The notes under the pieces were generated by a model that saw nothing but the letters and a program-made list of their open reading frames with translations, did no database searches and was not told the origin of the DNA. The translations under genes and the position numbers were made by a program. Shown in pieces: positions 55,060 to 64,000 of a stretch of 64,000 nt of DNA (the stretch's first letter is position 1; each line of letters opens with the position of its first letter). This DNA comes from Nodularia sp. NIES-3585 (GTDB taxonomy: Bacteria > Cyanobacteriota > Cyanobacteriia > Cyanobacteriales > Nostocaceae), in assembly GCF_002218065.1 (NCBI RefSeq), contig NZ_BDUB01000001.1, positions 4,559,118-4,623,117 on the forward strand. Reading direction: 5' to 3'.

Positions 55060-56328
55060 TCAGGATTTGATCAATCCCATCTCGCGTAAACCTTGGCGTA
55101 GTCTGTTAGCTTCTGCGGAGTGTTGTTGTTCGTAAAGTAGAATGGCATTTTGAAAGGCTGTTAAACTTGCTTGAACATTGCCGACTTTTAGCTGTACTAC
55201 CCCTAAATTCTGATAAGCTTGTGCATAGCTGGGATTACATCGAATGGCTTTTTGGTAACAGGCGATCGCATCGGTAAATAAACCCAAAGTTTTGCAGATC
55301 ATTCCCAAGTTATAATGTCCCATGACAAAATTTGGGTCAATTTTTAAAGTCGTTTCGTAGGCAATTTTAGCCCCCTTAACATCGCCAGATGCTTTAAGTA
55401 AGTTGCCCAAGTTGTTGTATGCTCCTAATTTAAGCATGGGATAGATTGGTAGCTTGATAGCAGCTTGATAATGAGATATAGCTTGTTGAGTATTTTGTAA
55501 ATGATTGTGAGCAATGCCTAAATGGTAATGTAGTTCGTACACAATTTCATAGTTTTCTTCTCCTGGCTTGATTCCCTGGCTCAGAGAATTCCCGGACTGT
55601 GAATTTTGTCTGTCTGTACTGCTGTGACTGACTGTAGCTTGGTTTAATCCTCTGTGTAGTAGATTCATCCCTTGGTCAATTTTGCCAATCTGCACATACA
55701 ATGCCCCTAATTTACTGCAAACATAGGGATCATTAGGATGGTTAACCAGAAACCCTTCCATTGTGGTTTGGGCTTTGGCATATTTATTATTTTGAGCGAT
55801 CGCAGTTTTCTGATATCCTTTATGTAAGATGGCCACCCCCGGCAAATAACCGATTTGCCAATGGGGTTCTTGAGTTAAAATTGCCGATGCACTGTCATCT
55901 ACTAAAGCATGGTAAGGGCGTTGAAAGTGAATCTGGGGATGGTTGCGAAAGAGTCGAGACACCAGAGAATAGGGAGATTGTTCGGCACCAACCTCTTGAC
56001 GAACCAGATTAATTAGCAAATATTCTTCACTTTGAATTGCCGACATCATTTGTGGCAAAATGCTGGGGGTGAGAGTTTCGTCAGCATCTAATACCAAAAT
56101 CCAATCCCCAGTCACATACTGTAGCGCCGCATTACGAGCAGCACTGAAGTCATCACACCATTGGAAGTGATAAACCTGCGCGCCGAATTCTTGGGCAATA
56201 TGAGGAGTGCGATCGCTTGAACCGGTATCTAGTATGATCATCTCATCGACCACACCTTTAACACTGTTCAAACATTTAGGCAGTGTGGCTGCTTCATTTT
56301 TGACAATCATGCAGAGACTTAGTTTCAT
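55060..56328 (-). CDS. Family 2 glycosyltransferase with TPR repeats
   Basis: 422 residues. GT-A start LSLCMIVKNEAATLPKCLNS, nucleotide site VDEMIILDTGSSDRT and metal-binding WILVLDADETLTP. From about residue 200, TPR units (LGALYVQIGKIDQGMNLLHR, LGIAHNHLQNTQQAISHYQA, NNLGNLLKASGDVKGAKIAY, YNLGMICKTLGLFTDAIACY). Probably adds sugars to a protein or glycolipid held by the TPR; acceptor unknown. Confidence 0.9.
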   Translation of the reverse strand: MKLSLCMIVKNEAATLPKCLNSVKGVVDEMIILDTGSSDRTPHIAQEFGAQVYHFQWCDDFSAARNAALQYVTGDWILVLDADETLTPSILPQMMSAIQSEEYLLINLVRQEVGAEQSPYSLVSRLFRNHPQIHFQRPYHALVDDSASAILTQEPHWQIGYLPGVAILHKGYQKTAIAQNNKYAKAQTTMEGFLVNHPNDPYVCSKLGALYVQIGKIDQGMNLLHRGLNQATVSHSSTDRQNSQSGNSLSQGIKPGEENYEIVYELHYHLGIAHNHLQNTQQAISHYQAAIKLPIYPMLKLGAYNNLGNLLKASGDVKGAKIAYETTLKIDPNFVMGHYNLGMICKTLGLFTDAIACYQKAIRCNPSYAQAYQNLGVVQLKVGNVQASLTAFQNAILLYEQQHSAEANRLRQGLREMGLIKS

Positions 56329-56919
56329 TTTGCCGAAAAACTATGATTTCAGGTTAATGGGCTGATGTAACCGAATTTAACATTAGTGTGAGCAATATAA
56401 CACTTAGATCAGTTTCACTGGTCATCAGGATAAATGACACTAACTTGTGTCTAGAATTTTAACCCCAAAAAATATACAGCGGTTTCCAATTATATAAGGT
56501 ACATCTTAGCTCCCTCATCGCTTGCACCGGAGGGGGTTGGGGGTGGGGTTCTTGTACCTCATAACACCGAAAAGTGCTGTAATGGGTTCAGTATAGTAAT
56601 TATTCGATTACTATACATTCTTAACAGGAAAATTATTAAATTAACCGTAGTCAAATTTTCATGACTTTCTACAGCAAAAAAAATGTTATATTTGATATGT
56701 AATTGATTTTGAAACCATTTTTGAATAAAATTCTCGACCTATTAAAAAAGCCGAGAATCTGAAACCTGCAATAAAAAAAATAATCAAAATGCTCTCATGG
56801 TAGCCTTTTTATAGATAATTCAGGGTTAGTTTAAATGCTGGCACAAAACCTAAAATCAATTAAATTGAAGTCGTATAATCTTCAAGTGTATCTACTTTTT
56901 TACCACTACCAGAAAACAG
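56329..56919. other. Spacer with G-rich dispersed repeat
   Basis: 591 bases. An inverted copy (about 56492-56557) of the GTACAAGACCCCACCCCCAA repeat seen at 58381 lies here. A further AT-rich stretch to the trxA end has an AATTCTCGACC...GCCGAGAATCTGAAAC pair (about 56729-56764) that may fold. No gene. Confidence 0.5.
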
Positions 56920-57246
56920 CTAAAGTAACTTATCAACAGCACCACTGAACTGTTCGTAAGGAGAAACTCCCACAATGGTTTCTGCTAACTCACCATCCTT
57001 GAACATTAAAACCGCCGGAATGCTACGCAGACCGAATTTTTTGAAAATCGGCTTATTATTGTCAATATCTACCTTCACGACTTGAACGCGACCTTTGTAT
57101 TCCTCAGCCAGTTGATCCATTAATGGACTAACAAGACGACAGGGACCACACCAAGTAGCTGTAAAATCAACGACAACAACTTTTTCCTTACTTAGAAGAG
57201 TATCAAATTCACTTTCTTCAACAAAAGCAACTGTATCACTGGACAT
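56920..57246 (-). CDS. trxA: Thioredoxin
   Basis: 108 residues. Active site ATWCGPCRLVSP, cis-Pro in LRSIPAVLMFKDGE. Reduces disulfides with electrons from ferredoxin or NADPH thioredoxin reductase. GGAG lies 10 bases before the ATG. Confidence 0.95.
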   Translation of the reverse strand: MSSDTVAFVEESEFDTLLSKEKVVVVDFTATWCGPCRLVSPLMDQLAEEYKGRVQVVKVDIDNNKPIFKKFGLRSIPAVLMFKDGELAETIVGVSPYEQFSGAVDKLL

Positions 57247-57325
57247 TAATTTAATTCTCCAATCTAAAATTTTACTAAAAAGCTAACTATAAAAACTATA
57301 CTCCTTTCTGTGCGTCGGGAAACCA

Positions 57326-57508
57326 TCATAAAGTTCTGGGTAAAAAGATGGGCGCTATGGCTACCTGATACTTATGGGCTTTTGTCGCTAAATCAAGGGT
57401 TTTGAGGTTGGGGGATGGTTCAAGGTGTCCTGTGGGGGTGTTGGCTTTAGTTCCATGAATTTTCGGGAAGTTGACAACGGGGCCAAATTCACCATCGGGA
57501 ATTAATCG
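57326..57508 (-). pseudogene. Headless coding fragment, unknown family
   Basis: One minus-strand frame reads RLIPDGEFGPVVNFPKIHG, TKANTPTGHLEPSPNLKTLD and LATKAHKYQVAIAPIFLPRTL to a TGA. A TAA directly precedes it and there is no start codon, so it looks like the 3' end of a lost gene. Not recognised. Confidence 0.35.
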
Positions 57509-57598
57509 TTAAAATAGAAAAACTACACCAAGACTAATCAATATTTTGGCACTTAAGTAAGTCGGCACTAATATTTCCAGCTATGTGTGGAAAAGAAT

Positions 57599-57626
57599 GT
57601 AGAGACGTTCCATGGAACGTCTCTAC
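57599..57626. repeat. 28-bp perfect palindrome, identical to 50591-50618
   Basis: Same GTAGAGACGTTCCA arms. Lies about 120 bases upstream of the VOC gene start and could form a hairpin in its leader. Confidence 0.9.
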
Positions 57627-57744
57627 AAGGGTTCTAGGAAACGCATATTTAATTTTCACCAGATGTCTATTGTTTATCTGTGGTTATTTGGCTATTTATG
57701 CAGATTTGAGCGAGAGTAATACCCAAAAAAAAGGAAGGTGTGAT

Positions 57745-58110
57745 ATGACAATTACCTTAGACCATACCATAGTCCCTGCACGCAATAAGGAAAAATCAGC
57801 GCGCTTTTTCGCAGAAATTTTTGGACTAAAAGTTGATACTCCGGTTGGATATTTTGCTGCTGTGTGTGTCAATGACAAGTTAACCTTCGATTTTGCTGAC
57901 AGAGAAGGATTTGAATCTCACCATTATGCTTTTCATGTCAGTGATGAAGAATTTGATGCCATTTTTACACGTATCCAAGAAATAGGTCTGGAATATAGTA
58001 GTGACCCCATGCATCAAAACAAAGGTGAAATTAATCATAGAATGGGAGGTCGTGGTTTCTATTTCTATGATCTCGATGGTCATAATTTAGAAGTGTTGAC
58101 TCGTGCTTAG
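57745..58110 (+). CDS. VOC (glyoxalase/bleomycin-resistance fold) protein
   Basis: 121 residues from the ATG at 57745, preceded by AAGGAAGGTG. LDHTIVPARNKEKSARFFAEIFGL, HHYAFHVSDEEFDAIFTRI and GFYFYDLDGHNLEVLT are VOC metal-ligand blocks (H, H, E). Could be a lyase, dioxygenase or binding protein; substrate unknown. Longer upstream starts run into the palindromic repeat and are unlikely. Confidence 0.82.
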   Translation: MTITLDHTIVPARNKEKSARFFAEIFGLKVDTPVGYFAAVCVNDKLTFDFADREGFESHHYAFHVSDEEFDAIFTRIQEIGLEYSSDPMHQNKGEINHRMGGRGFYFYDLDGHNLEVLTRA

Positions 58111-58411
58111 ATATTCTCAAAGTTCATAAAATTGCAGAAGTAGCCCAGATTCATTAATCCAGACTACTTCTACTACACCCCTTGCACAATAAAAAGATAC
58201 CACTGATAAAAAATGTATGTCTGCCAAATTGCCAAATAAACATGGTTTACTGAGTCAACAACTGAGTGAAAACCTTAGTTTATTGGGAATAAATTGATTT
58301 AAAGCCGTCAATTTCAGTTTCTTGACTGATTTTCGGGGTATGGTTGGCAATGCTACTATGGCGTTTCCTACTTTAGTCAGGTACAAGACCCCACCCCCAA
58401 CCCCCTCCGGT

Positions 58412-58517
58412 GCAAGCGAGGAGGGGGCTATGATATACCTTATATTCACGGTTGCACAGCAAGAGTTACAGCCATTTGATCCCGCAAGCGAGGAGGGGGC
58501 TATGATATACCTTATAT
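58412..58517. repeat. 34-bp direct repeat pair
   Basis: The 34 bases starting GCAAGCGAGGAGGGGGCTAT occur at 58412-58445 and again, identical, at 58484-58517. The first is the end of a longer dispersed repeat (58381-58445) found inverted at about 56492-56557. The spacer 58111-58629 holds these and no other evident content. Confidence 0.85.
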
Positions 58518-58629
58518 GATTAGGAAGCCCTATAGATATCTATCTATCGAATGTTGTATAGTTTTATCGGTTCTTGTATTGCACAGACCAAGAATACCTC
58601 TAAAAACCGATAAATTTGGCGGCTGTCTT

Positions 58630-58998
58630 ATGTTAAGTCCTGTAGTTACACTGAGCATATTCCAGAAACAACCCGATCCTCAAGTATTTTCCACAAGTCA
58701 AGTCATCTTTACCGAAGGACAGCCTGGTGATTGTATGTATGGGATTTTAGAAGGAGAGGTAGAAATATTAGTTAATGGTAAGACTGTAGAGATAATTGAG
58801 TCAGGTGAGGTATTTGGTACTGGTATACTTGTAGGAATACAAGGGAGAACTTATACAGCGATCGCTAAGACTGAATGCAAGCTAGCATTTTTGGACGAGT
58901 CTGGGTTTCTGTTTGCGGTTCAGGAAACGCCTGTATTTGCTATCAAGGTCATGAAAAGTTATTCAGAACGTCTCAGTCGCTTGCAGCATAAGCTATAA
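58630..58998 (+). CDS. Single cyclic-nucleotide-binding domain protein
   Basis: 122 residues from the ATG at 58630. SQVIFTEGQPGDCMYGILEGEVEILV, then IIESGEVFGTGILVG are the cNMP-binding beta-roll and phosphate cassette region. The usual R-x-A end is changed to GIQGRTYTAIAKTE, so ligand binding may be kept. There is no HTH, so it is not a full CRP; it could sense cAMP and act on a partner. Confidence 0.78.
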   Translation: MLSPVVTLSIFQKQPDPQVFSTSQVIFTEGQPGDCMYGILEGEVEILVNGKTVEIIESGEVFGTGILVGIQGRTYTAIAKTECKLAFLDESGFLFAVQETPVFAIKVMKSYSERLSRLQHKL

Positions 58999-59157
58999 AA
59001 TTTAATTTACTACGAATTCAGTATGTTGCCTGATATCTGCTGGTTGTCAGGCAAATTTTTCATATCACGCATTCGTTGAAAAGGTTCCCGCAGGGTAGGC
59101 GCAAAGTCGCAAAGGGTAAGAGTTATTATCAAGTTAAGCTCAATCACATAATAAATC

Positions 59158-59424
59158 ATGAATATCCAAATTAAACCCGAATTAGAGCAAATTATCCAAG
59201 CGCAAATTGCTACGGGTAGATATGCAAATCCTGAAGATGTGATTAGTAAGGCTTTGACATTGCTTTTGGAGTGGGAGAAGGGTTATCAGCAGTGGGTGGA
59301 AGAAACACGGCAAAAGGTTGATGTTGCTATTGGACAATTGGATAAAGGGGAAGGTATTGAAGCGGATGTTGTGATTGAACAATTACGGGATAAGTTGCGT
59401 CAAGCCAGAGAGATAGAAGGATGA
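59158..59424 (+). CDS. ParD-type antitoxin
   Basis: 88 residues. N-terminal ribbon-helix-helix (MNIQIKPELEQIIQAQIATGRYANPEDVISKAL) and a flexible charged tail, typical of ParD/CC2985 antitoxins. Its end overlaps the toxin start by 4 bases (ATGA). Likely represses its own promoter. Confidence 0.88.
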   Translation: MNIQIKPELEQIIQAQIATGRYANPEDVISKALTLLLEWEKGYQQWVEETRQKVDVAIGQLDKGEGIEADVVIEQLRDKLRQAREIEG

Positions 59425-59726
59425 AAAAACACATTATCTCTCCAGAAGCAAGTAAAGATTTATTAGAAATAATTGATTATTTTGCCAATAGAAATATTGA
59501 TGCTGGAGAGCGTTTTGTTGATGAATTTGATAAAAAGTGTAAATATTTAGCTAATTTCCCCAATATGGGGCGTAGCTACGGAAATATTAAAGTTGATTTG
59601 CGGGGTATTCCTTTGGATGGTTACGTTATTCTTTATCGAGTTATTAATAGCGGGATTGAAATTGTGCGTGTAGTTAGTGGGTATCGAGATTTGGAATCTT
59701 TATTTACAGAATCAATGGATGATTGA
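59421..59726 (+). CDS. ParE/RelE-type toxin
   Basis: 101 residues. ISPEASKDLLEIIDYFANRN, FPNMGRSYGNIKVDLRGIPL and YVILYRVINSGIEIVRVVSG match ParE toxins, which poison gyrase. Pairs with the ParD gene upstream; ParE is favoured over RelE by the partner type. Confidence 0.88.
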   Translation: MKKHIISPEASKDLLEIIDYFANRNIDAGERFVDEFDKKCKYLANFPNMGRSYGNIKVDLRGIPLDGYVILYRVINSGIEIVRVVSGYRDLESLFTESMDD

Positions 59727-59751
59727 GGGTGTTTGATAGGGATAAATAGTT

Positions 59752-60087
59752 TTAAGTTATTGCGAATTCAGTATACTGTCTGATATCTGCGGGTTGGAAG
59801 GCGAGAACAATATGATGTTTAGGAATACCAGCTTTAACCAGTTCGTTGGCTATTCCGTATTCTGTACCGTCTCTTTGAACCCAGATTTTGTCGTTGATAA
59901 TGTCAATATGAACTAAGCAACCATGTACCCGTTGATTATTTTCCCAGCCTAGCGTTAGTAGTAGGTAATGGTTGGCGGGTTGGTCAATAATTAGTTGTCT
60001 TTCTAGTTCTCCGTAAGCGTAGGGGAGTTGGGCGTATTCAGTTAATATTTTTTGAATGATTTGGCGATAATTATCTAAGGTATCCAT
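59752..60087 (-). CDS. xisI: XisI protein
   Basis: 111 residues. MDTLDNYRQIIQKILTEYAQ, then LLTLGWENNQRVHGCLVHID-I and KIWVQRDGTEYGIANELVKA-GIPKHHIVLAF are XisI hallmarks. With XisH it controls excision of the fdxN element in Anabaena heterocysts; dispersed copies are common and of unknown use. Its start overlaps the xisH fragment by 13 bases. Confidence 0.9.
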   Translation of the reverse strand: MDTLDNYRQIIQKILTEYAQLPYAYGELERQLIIDQPANHYLLLTLGWENNQRVHGCLVHIDIINDKIWVQRDGTEYGIANELVKAGIPKHHIVLAFQPADIRQYTEFAIT

Positions 60088-60434
60088 TGCAGCACCACTT
60101 CTTTTTTTGAGTCAAAGACAAGTAAACAAAGGCGTTGATTTTCTAATAATATTTTACCAACTGGTTCTTGAAATAGTTCTGAGTAGGTTTCTTGACGAAT
60201 AGCGAGATATAAGCGGCGTTCAGGTTCTAAGCGTGTGAGAATGTCGTAATATAAGATATATTGCCCTAAAGCGTTTTCTAGGTCTGTGACTGGAGAAGCA
60301 CCTATAAAGCTTTTAATTTCGACTGCTATTTTTTGTCCGGGTTTTTCGGCGGCTATGAGTTTTTCTGCACCTAAGTCGTATCGGCTCAATAAGTGGGGGT
60401 AGGGGAGGAAAATAAGTGAAGCGAGGTACACATA
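60075..60434 (-). pseudogene. xisH: xisH fragment lacking its N-terminus
   Basis: From DLGAEKLIAAEKPGQKIAVE through IKSFIGASPVTDLENALGQY to the natural end (SKKEVVLQWIP). The N-terminal ~50 residues of XisH are missing: the frame runs into the IS66-like element at 60435. It keeps the normal overlap with xisI. Confidence 0.85.
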
Positions 60435-62173
60435 GTATCCTAAAATAGGAGACATGACGCAAAAGCTTATTAAGAGTGACTTTTCCGAATTAGATTTGCT
60501 GCAAACCATCGAGCCAAAAGGGATTGCAGACGAATCCATGCGTCAGACAGTAGAGGTATTATTGAACCTCATCGAGCAATTACAATCAAAAGTAAAAGGC
60601 TTAGAGTCAGAGAATCAACGGTTAAGAGATGAAAATAATCGGCTCAAGGGAGAACAAGGTCAGCCAGAGATAAAAGCCAAGAACAAGAAAGGCTTTAATA
60701 ACAAGCACTCATCAGAAGAAGAAAGAAAAACCCCAAAAAAGCACTCCAAGGGCAGTAAAAATCAAACAATTAAAATAGACCGGGAACAAATACTAGAATA
60801 TCCCCAAGACAAACTACCAGAAGATGCAAAGTTTAAAGGGTATGAAGAAGTAATTGTCCAAAACATCATCCTGGAAACCGACAACGTACTATTCCGCAAA
60901 GAGAAATACTACTCAGCTTTAGAAAAGAAAACTTATCTAGCAGAACTGCCTTGCGGTTACGAAGGAGAATTTGGACCAGGAATAAAAACCTTAGTTATCA
61001 GCTTGTACTACGGGGGTAACATGACCCAAGGCAAGTTGTTAGAATTCTTAGAGGATATAGGCATTTCCATGTCAGCAGGCTATTTATCAAACCTACTGAT
61101 TAAAAACCATACTGATTTTGAAAGTGAGAAAACCGAAGTATATTCAGCAGGACTAGCGAGCAGTCCTTGGCAGCACTTTGACCAGACTGCTGCTCGCGTT
61201 GCTGGGGTGAACTACACAACTAATGTAGTGTGTAACCCTTTGTATACAGTCTACTTGACAACTGCCAAGAAAGACCGATTGAGTGTACTACTGGGATTGC
61301 AAAATGGAAGAGAACTTGAATTTATCCTCAATCAACTTACAAGTGAGTTGTTGGAAAATTTCCAACTTCCGACTAAATGGAAGAATGCTCTCAAACTATT
61401 ACCTCAAGAAACTGTATTGAGTCAGGGACAATTTAATACTCTACTTGATATATATCTGCCCAAACTGGGTTCCCAACAACGTACCCGAATCATGGAAGCC
61501 GCCGCTATTACTTTCTATCATCAGCAAACTGATTGGCCTGTGGTGCAAACTCTCGTCTGCGATGATGCCCCCCAATTCAAATTACTGACTGATAATATAG
61601 CTTTGTGTTGGGTACATGAGGGACGACATTACAAAAAATTGAGTCCGTTTATTGCTTGTCACCAAAAGAGTTTAGATGAATTTCTGGATAAGTTCTGGAA
61701 ATATTACCGGAAATTATTAGCTTATCGAGATTCTCCCCATCAACAGCAAGCTGACGAACTTAGAGCAGAATTTTGGACACTTTTTTCCACAGACAGTGGT
61801 TATGAACAGTTGGATGAGCGAAAACGATTAACGCGCCTGAAAATTTCGGAATTGCTCAGAGTTTTAGAGCATCCTGAATTACCTTTGCACAATAATCCGG
61901 CGGAGTTAGCTGCTCGGACGATGGTACAACGGCGTAATATTAGTTATGCAACTCAGACTCTTGAGGGTACTCAGGCTTGGGATACTTTTATGTCTCTTGT
62001 TGCCACTACTCGTAAGTTGGGTATCAGCTTTTTTGAATATATCCGTGACCGCATTTCTCAGGTGGGAAATATTCCCTCTTTGGGGTCTATTATTCGCGAA
62101 AAATCTGTTCTCAACCCCTTTGGTTGCTCATGGGTTCTTGAATAACTCTTTCCCCGAAGTATTGAGGGGATAC
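60435..62173 (+). mobile_element. IS66-like insertion sequence, 1.74 kb
   Basis: GTATCC at 60435 and GGATAC ending at 62173 are the outermost matching ends, each inside the break of an xisH reading frame. The element contains a single complete transposase gene and no accessory TnpA/TnpB genes. Flanking bases (ACACATA on the left, CAAAAATT on the right) do not form a target duplication. Confidence 0.75.
60454..62145 (+). CDS. IS66-family transposase
   Basis: 563 residues. Coiled coil at about 35-70, basic linker, then DDE-type core: QHFDQTAARVAG, TLVCDDAPQFKLL and the catalytic-Glu block LHNNPAELAARTMVQRRNIS, with the IS66-like end YATQTLEGTQAWDTFMSLVA. Full length with no stop, so the element may still be active. 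Confidence 0.88.
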   Translation: MTQKLIKSDFSELDLLQTIEPKGIADESMRQTVEVLLNLIEQLQSKVKGLESENQRLRDENNRLKGEQGQPEIKAKNKKGFNNKHSSEEERKTPKKHSKGSKNQTIKIDREQILEYPQDKLPEDAKFKGYEEVIVQNIILETDNVLFRKEKYYSALEKKTYLAELPCGYEGEFGPGIKTLVISLYYGGNMTQGKLLEFLEDIGISMSAGYLSNLLIKNHTDFESEKTEVYSAGLASSPWQHFDQTAARVAGVNYTTNVVCNPLYTVYLTTAKKDRLSVLLGLQNGRELEFILNQLTSELLENFQLPTKWKNALKLLPQETVLSQGQFNTLLDIYLPKLGSQQRTRIMEAAAITFYHQQTDWPVVQTLVCDDAPQFKLLTDNIALCWVHEGRHYKKLSPFIACHQKSLDEFLDKFWKYYRKLLAYRDSPHQQQADELRAEFWTLFSTDSGYEQLDERKRLTRLKISELLRVLEHPELPLHNNPAELAARTMVQRRNISYATQTLEGTQAWDTFMSLVATTRKLGISFFEYIRDRISQVGNIPSLGSIIREKSVLNPFGCSWVLE

Positions 62174-62413
62174 CAAAAATTGACCAACGGCTGTATGAAA
62201 TTCAGAGATTGCTGACATCCCAATAAAACTTTTTACCTCTACTGCTATCTTTTGCTGGTCTTTCTCAGCCGCGATTAACTTCTGCGCTCCCAAATCTATT
62301 CTAATTCTAATTTGTTCAGAGAGTTGAAAAGACAAGGGGTCATGAGTAATTTGCCAACCATCTTTTTCTAGGGCTACTTTCACTGTATTGTGAAAAATAT
62401 CTTTTGCTGACAT
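62174..62413 (-). pseudogene. xisH: xisH fragment lacking its C-terminus
   Basis: The ATG at 62413 reads MSAKDIFHNTVKVALEKDGW, then IDLGAQKLIAAEKDQQKIAV, VKSFIGMSAISEFHTAVGQF; it then enters the IS at 62173. It repeats the DLGA-KLIAAEK-KIAVE-KSFIG block also present in the other fragment, with different residues, so the two fragments come from two different xisH genes. Confidence 0.88.
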
Positions 62414-62541
62414 GATTTTGTTATTGATGGTTATCGAATATACTCAAAGTCCAGTATAACTATCACGAGACAGAATACATCCAGAGGATTAGAATCGCAC
62501 AGTCTGATTTTCCCCTCTCTGCGCCTTTGCGCCTCTGCGCG

Positions 62542-62573
62542 AAAAAAAAGGGATAAGCCCTCAAGCCTATCCC
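62542..62573 (-). terminator. Terminator of ahcY
   Basis: Read on the minus strand, GGGATAGGC and GCTTATCCC form a 9-bp stem (one G-T pair) followed by eight T. It lies 25 bases beyond the ahcY stop. A GCGCCTTTGCGCCTCTGCGC repeat is next to it. Confidence 0.85.
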
Positions 62574-62598
62574 CAAAAAAACAATTAATCAACAAAAA

Positions 62599-63915
<1,317 letters not shown>

Positions 63916-64000
63916 TTACGTACCTTACTAGGGTATTGTACAACTGGTGATTTTTGTTTGTATTCACCAAGAAGCTTGTTAATTGTACTCTGTTCTAGCT

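Overview
The window is a piece of a filamentous, nitrogen-fixing cyanobacterium chromosome, most likely a heterocyst-former (Nostocales). The reasons are: many HIP1 octamers (GCGATCGC); short tandem heptamer repeats and short palindromic repeats typical of Nostoc/Anabaena; a homocitrate synthase (nifV); XisH/XisI genes of the fdxN-element excision type; and cyanobacterial signature genes (ldpA, cruP, bicA, sufR-sufBCDS, cyanobacterial YvcK and R3H proteins). No rRNA, tRNA or CRISPR array was found. Genes lie on both strands in small operons separated by AT-rich spacers. The combination of a broken pyrC, transposon debris and repeats inserted into genes suggests a genome under some decay; a host-associated lineage is possible, but this is inference.

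Layout. 1-3131: minus-strand CBS/multi-PAS histidine kinase running off the left edge. 3.1-4.6 kb: repeat-rich spacer with a decayed reading frame. 4.6-9.2 kb: nifV, lycopene-cyclase-like cruP, a 2-oxoglutarate oxygenase and a small conserved protein. 9.5-13.7 kb: a compact minus-strand island encoding an HsdM-like methylase with a nuclease-like N-terminus, a single-TRD HsdS, a HEPN protein and a DUF7662-like/HTH protein. I regard this as the best candidate for an undescribed defence system: it resembles a type I restriction locus with no HsdR motor, with a HEPN protein in its place. 13.9-16.5 kb: ruvC, yvcK, tsaE. 16.5-19.9 kb: decayed zone with a frameshifted small gene and a pyrC pseudogene carrying four separate lesions. 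19.9-25.9 kb: lepB, a MOSC protein, and a hybrid histidine kinase coupled to a REC-GGDEF-EAL protein. 26.0-27.4 kb: an IS1341-type tnpB element whose RuvC catalytic Glu has been replaced by a dispersed repeat. 27.5-32.1 kb: ldpA, R3H ATPase, HTH-GrpE-like protein, dps, srxA.

32.3-37.2 kb: an NAD operon (pncB, nadD, nrtR, a PchB-like chorismate-mutase-fold gene, nadE) behind a perfect palindrome that overlaps its promoter. 37.2-40.4 kb: TPR, YbjQ, membrane and small proteins, with mobile-element debris. 40.5-46.5 kb: sufR divergent from sufBCDS, with two CAAC-N6-GTTG operators between them. 46.5-51.9 kb: a MITE with perfect target duplication, terC, ndk, speA, NDP-sugar pyrophosphorylase. 52.1-58.1 kb: scpA, bicA, GT2-TPR, trxA, VOC protein. 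58.4-62.4 kb: cNMP-binding protein, ParDE-type toxin-antitoxin, xisI, and an IS66-like element flanked by two different truncated xisH genes. 62.6-63.9 kb: ahcY.

A recurring theme is that small repeats (27-bp and 28-bp palindromic elements, GCGCAGAGG-type repeats, 79-bp repeats) have inserted within genes. Several insertions are in frame and so may have made new protein segments (sufD, ldpA, pncB, the HTH-GrpE protein), one supplies a stop codon (scpA), and others inactivate genes (tnpB, pyrC).
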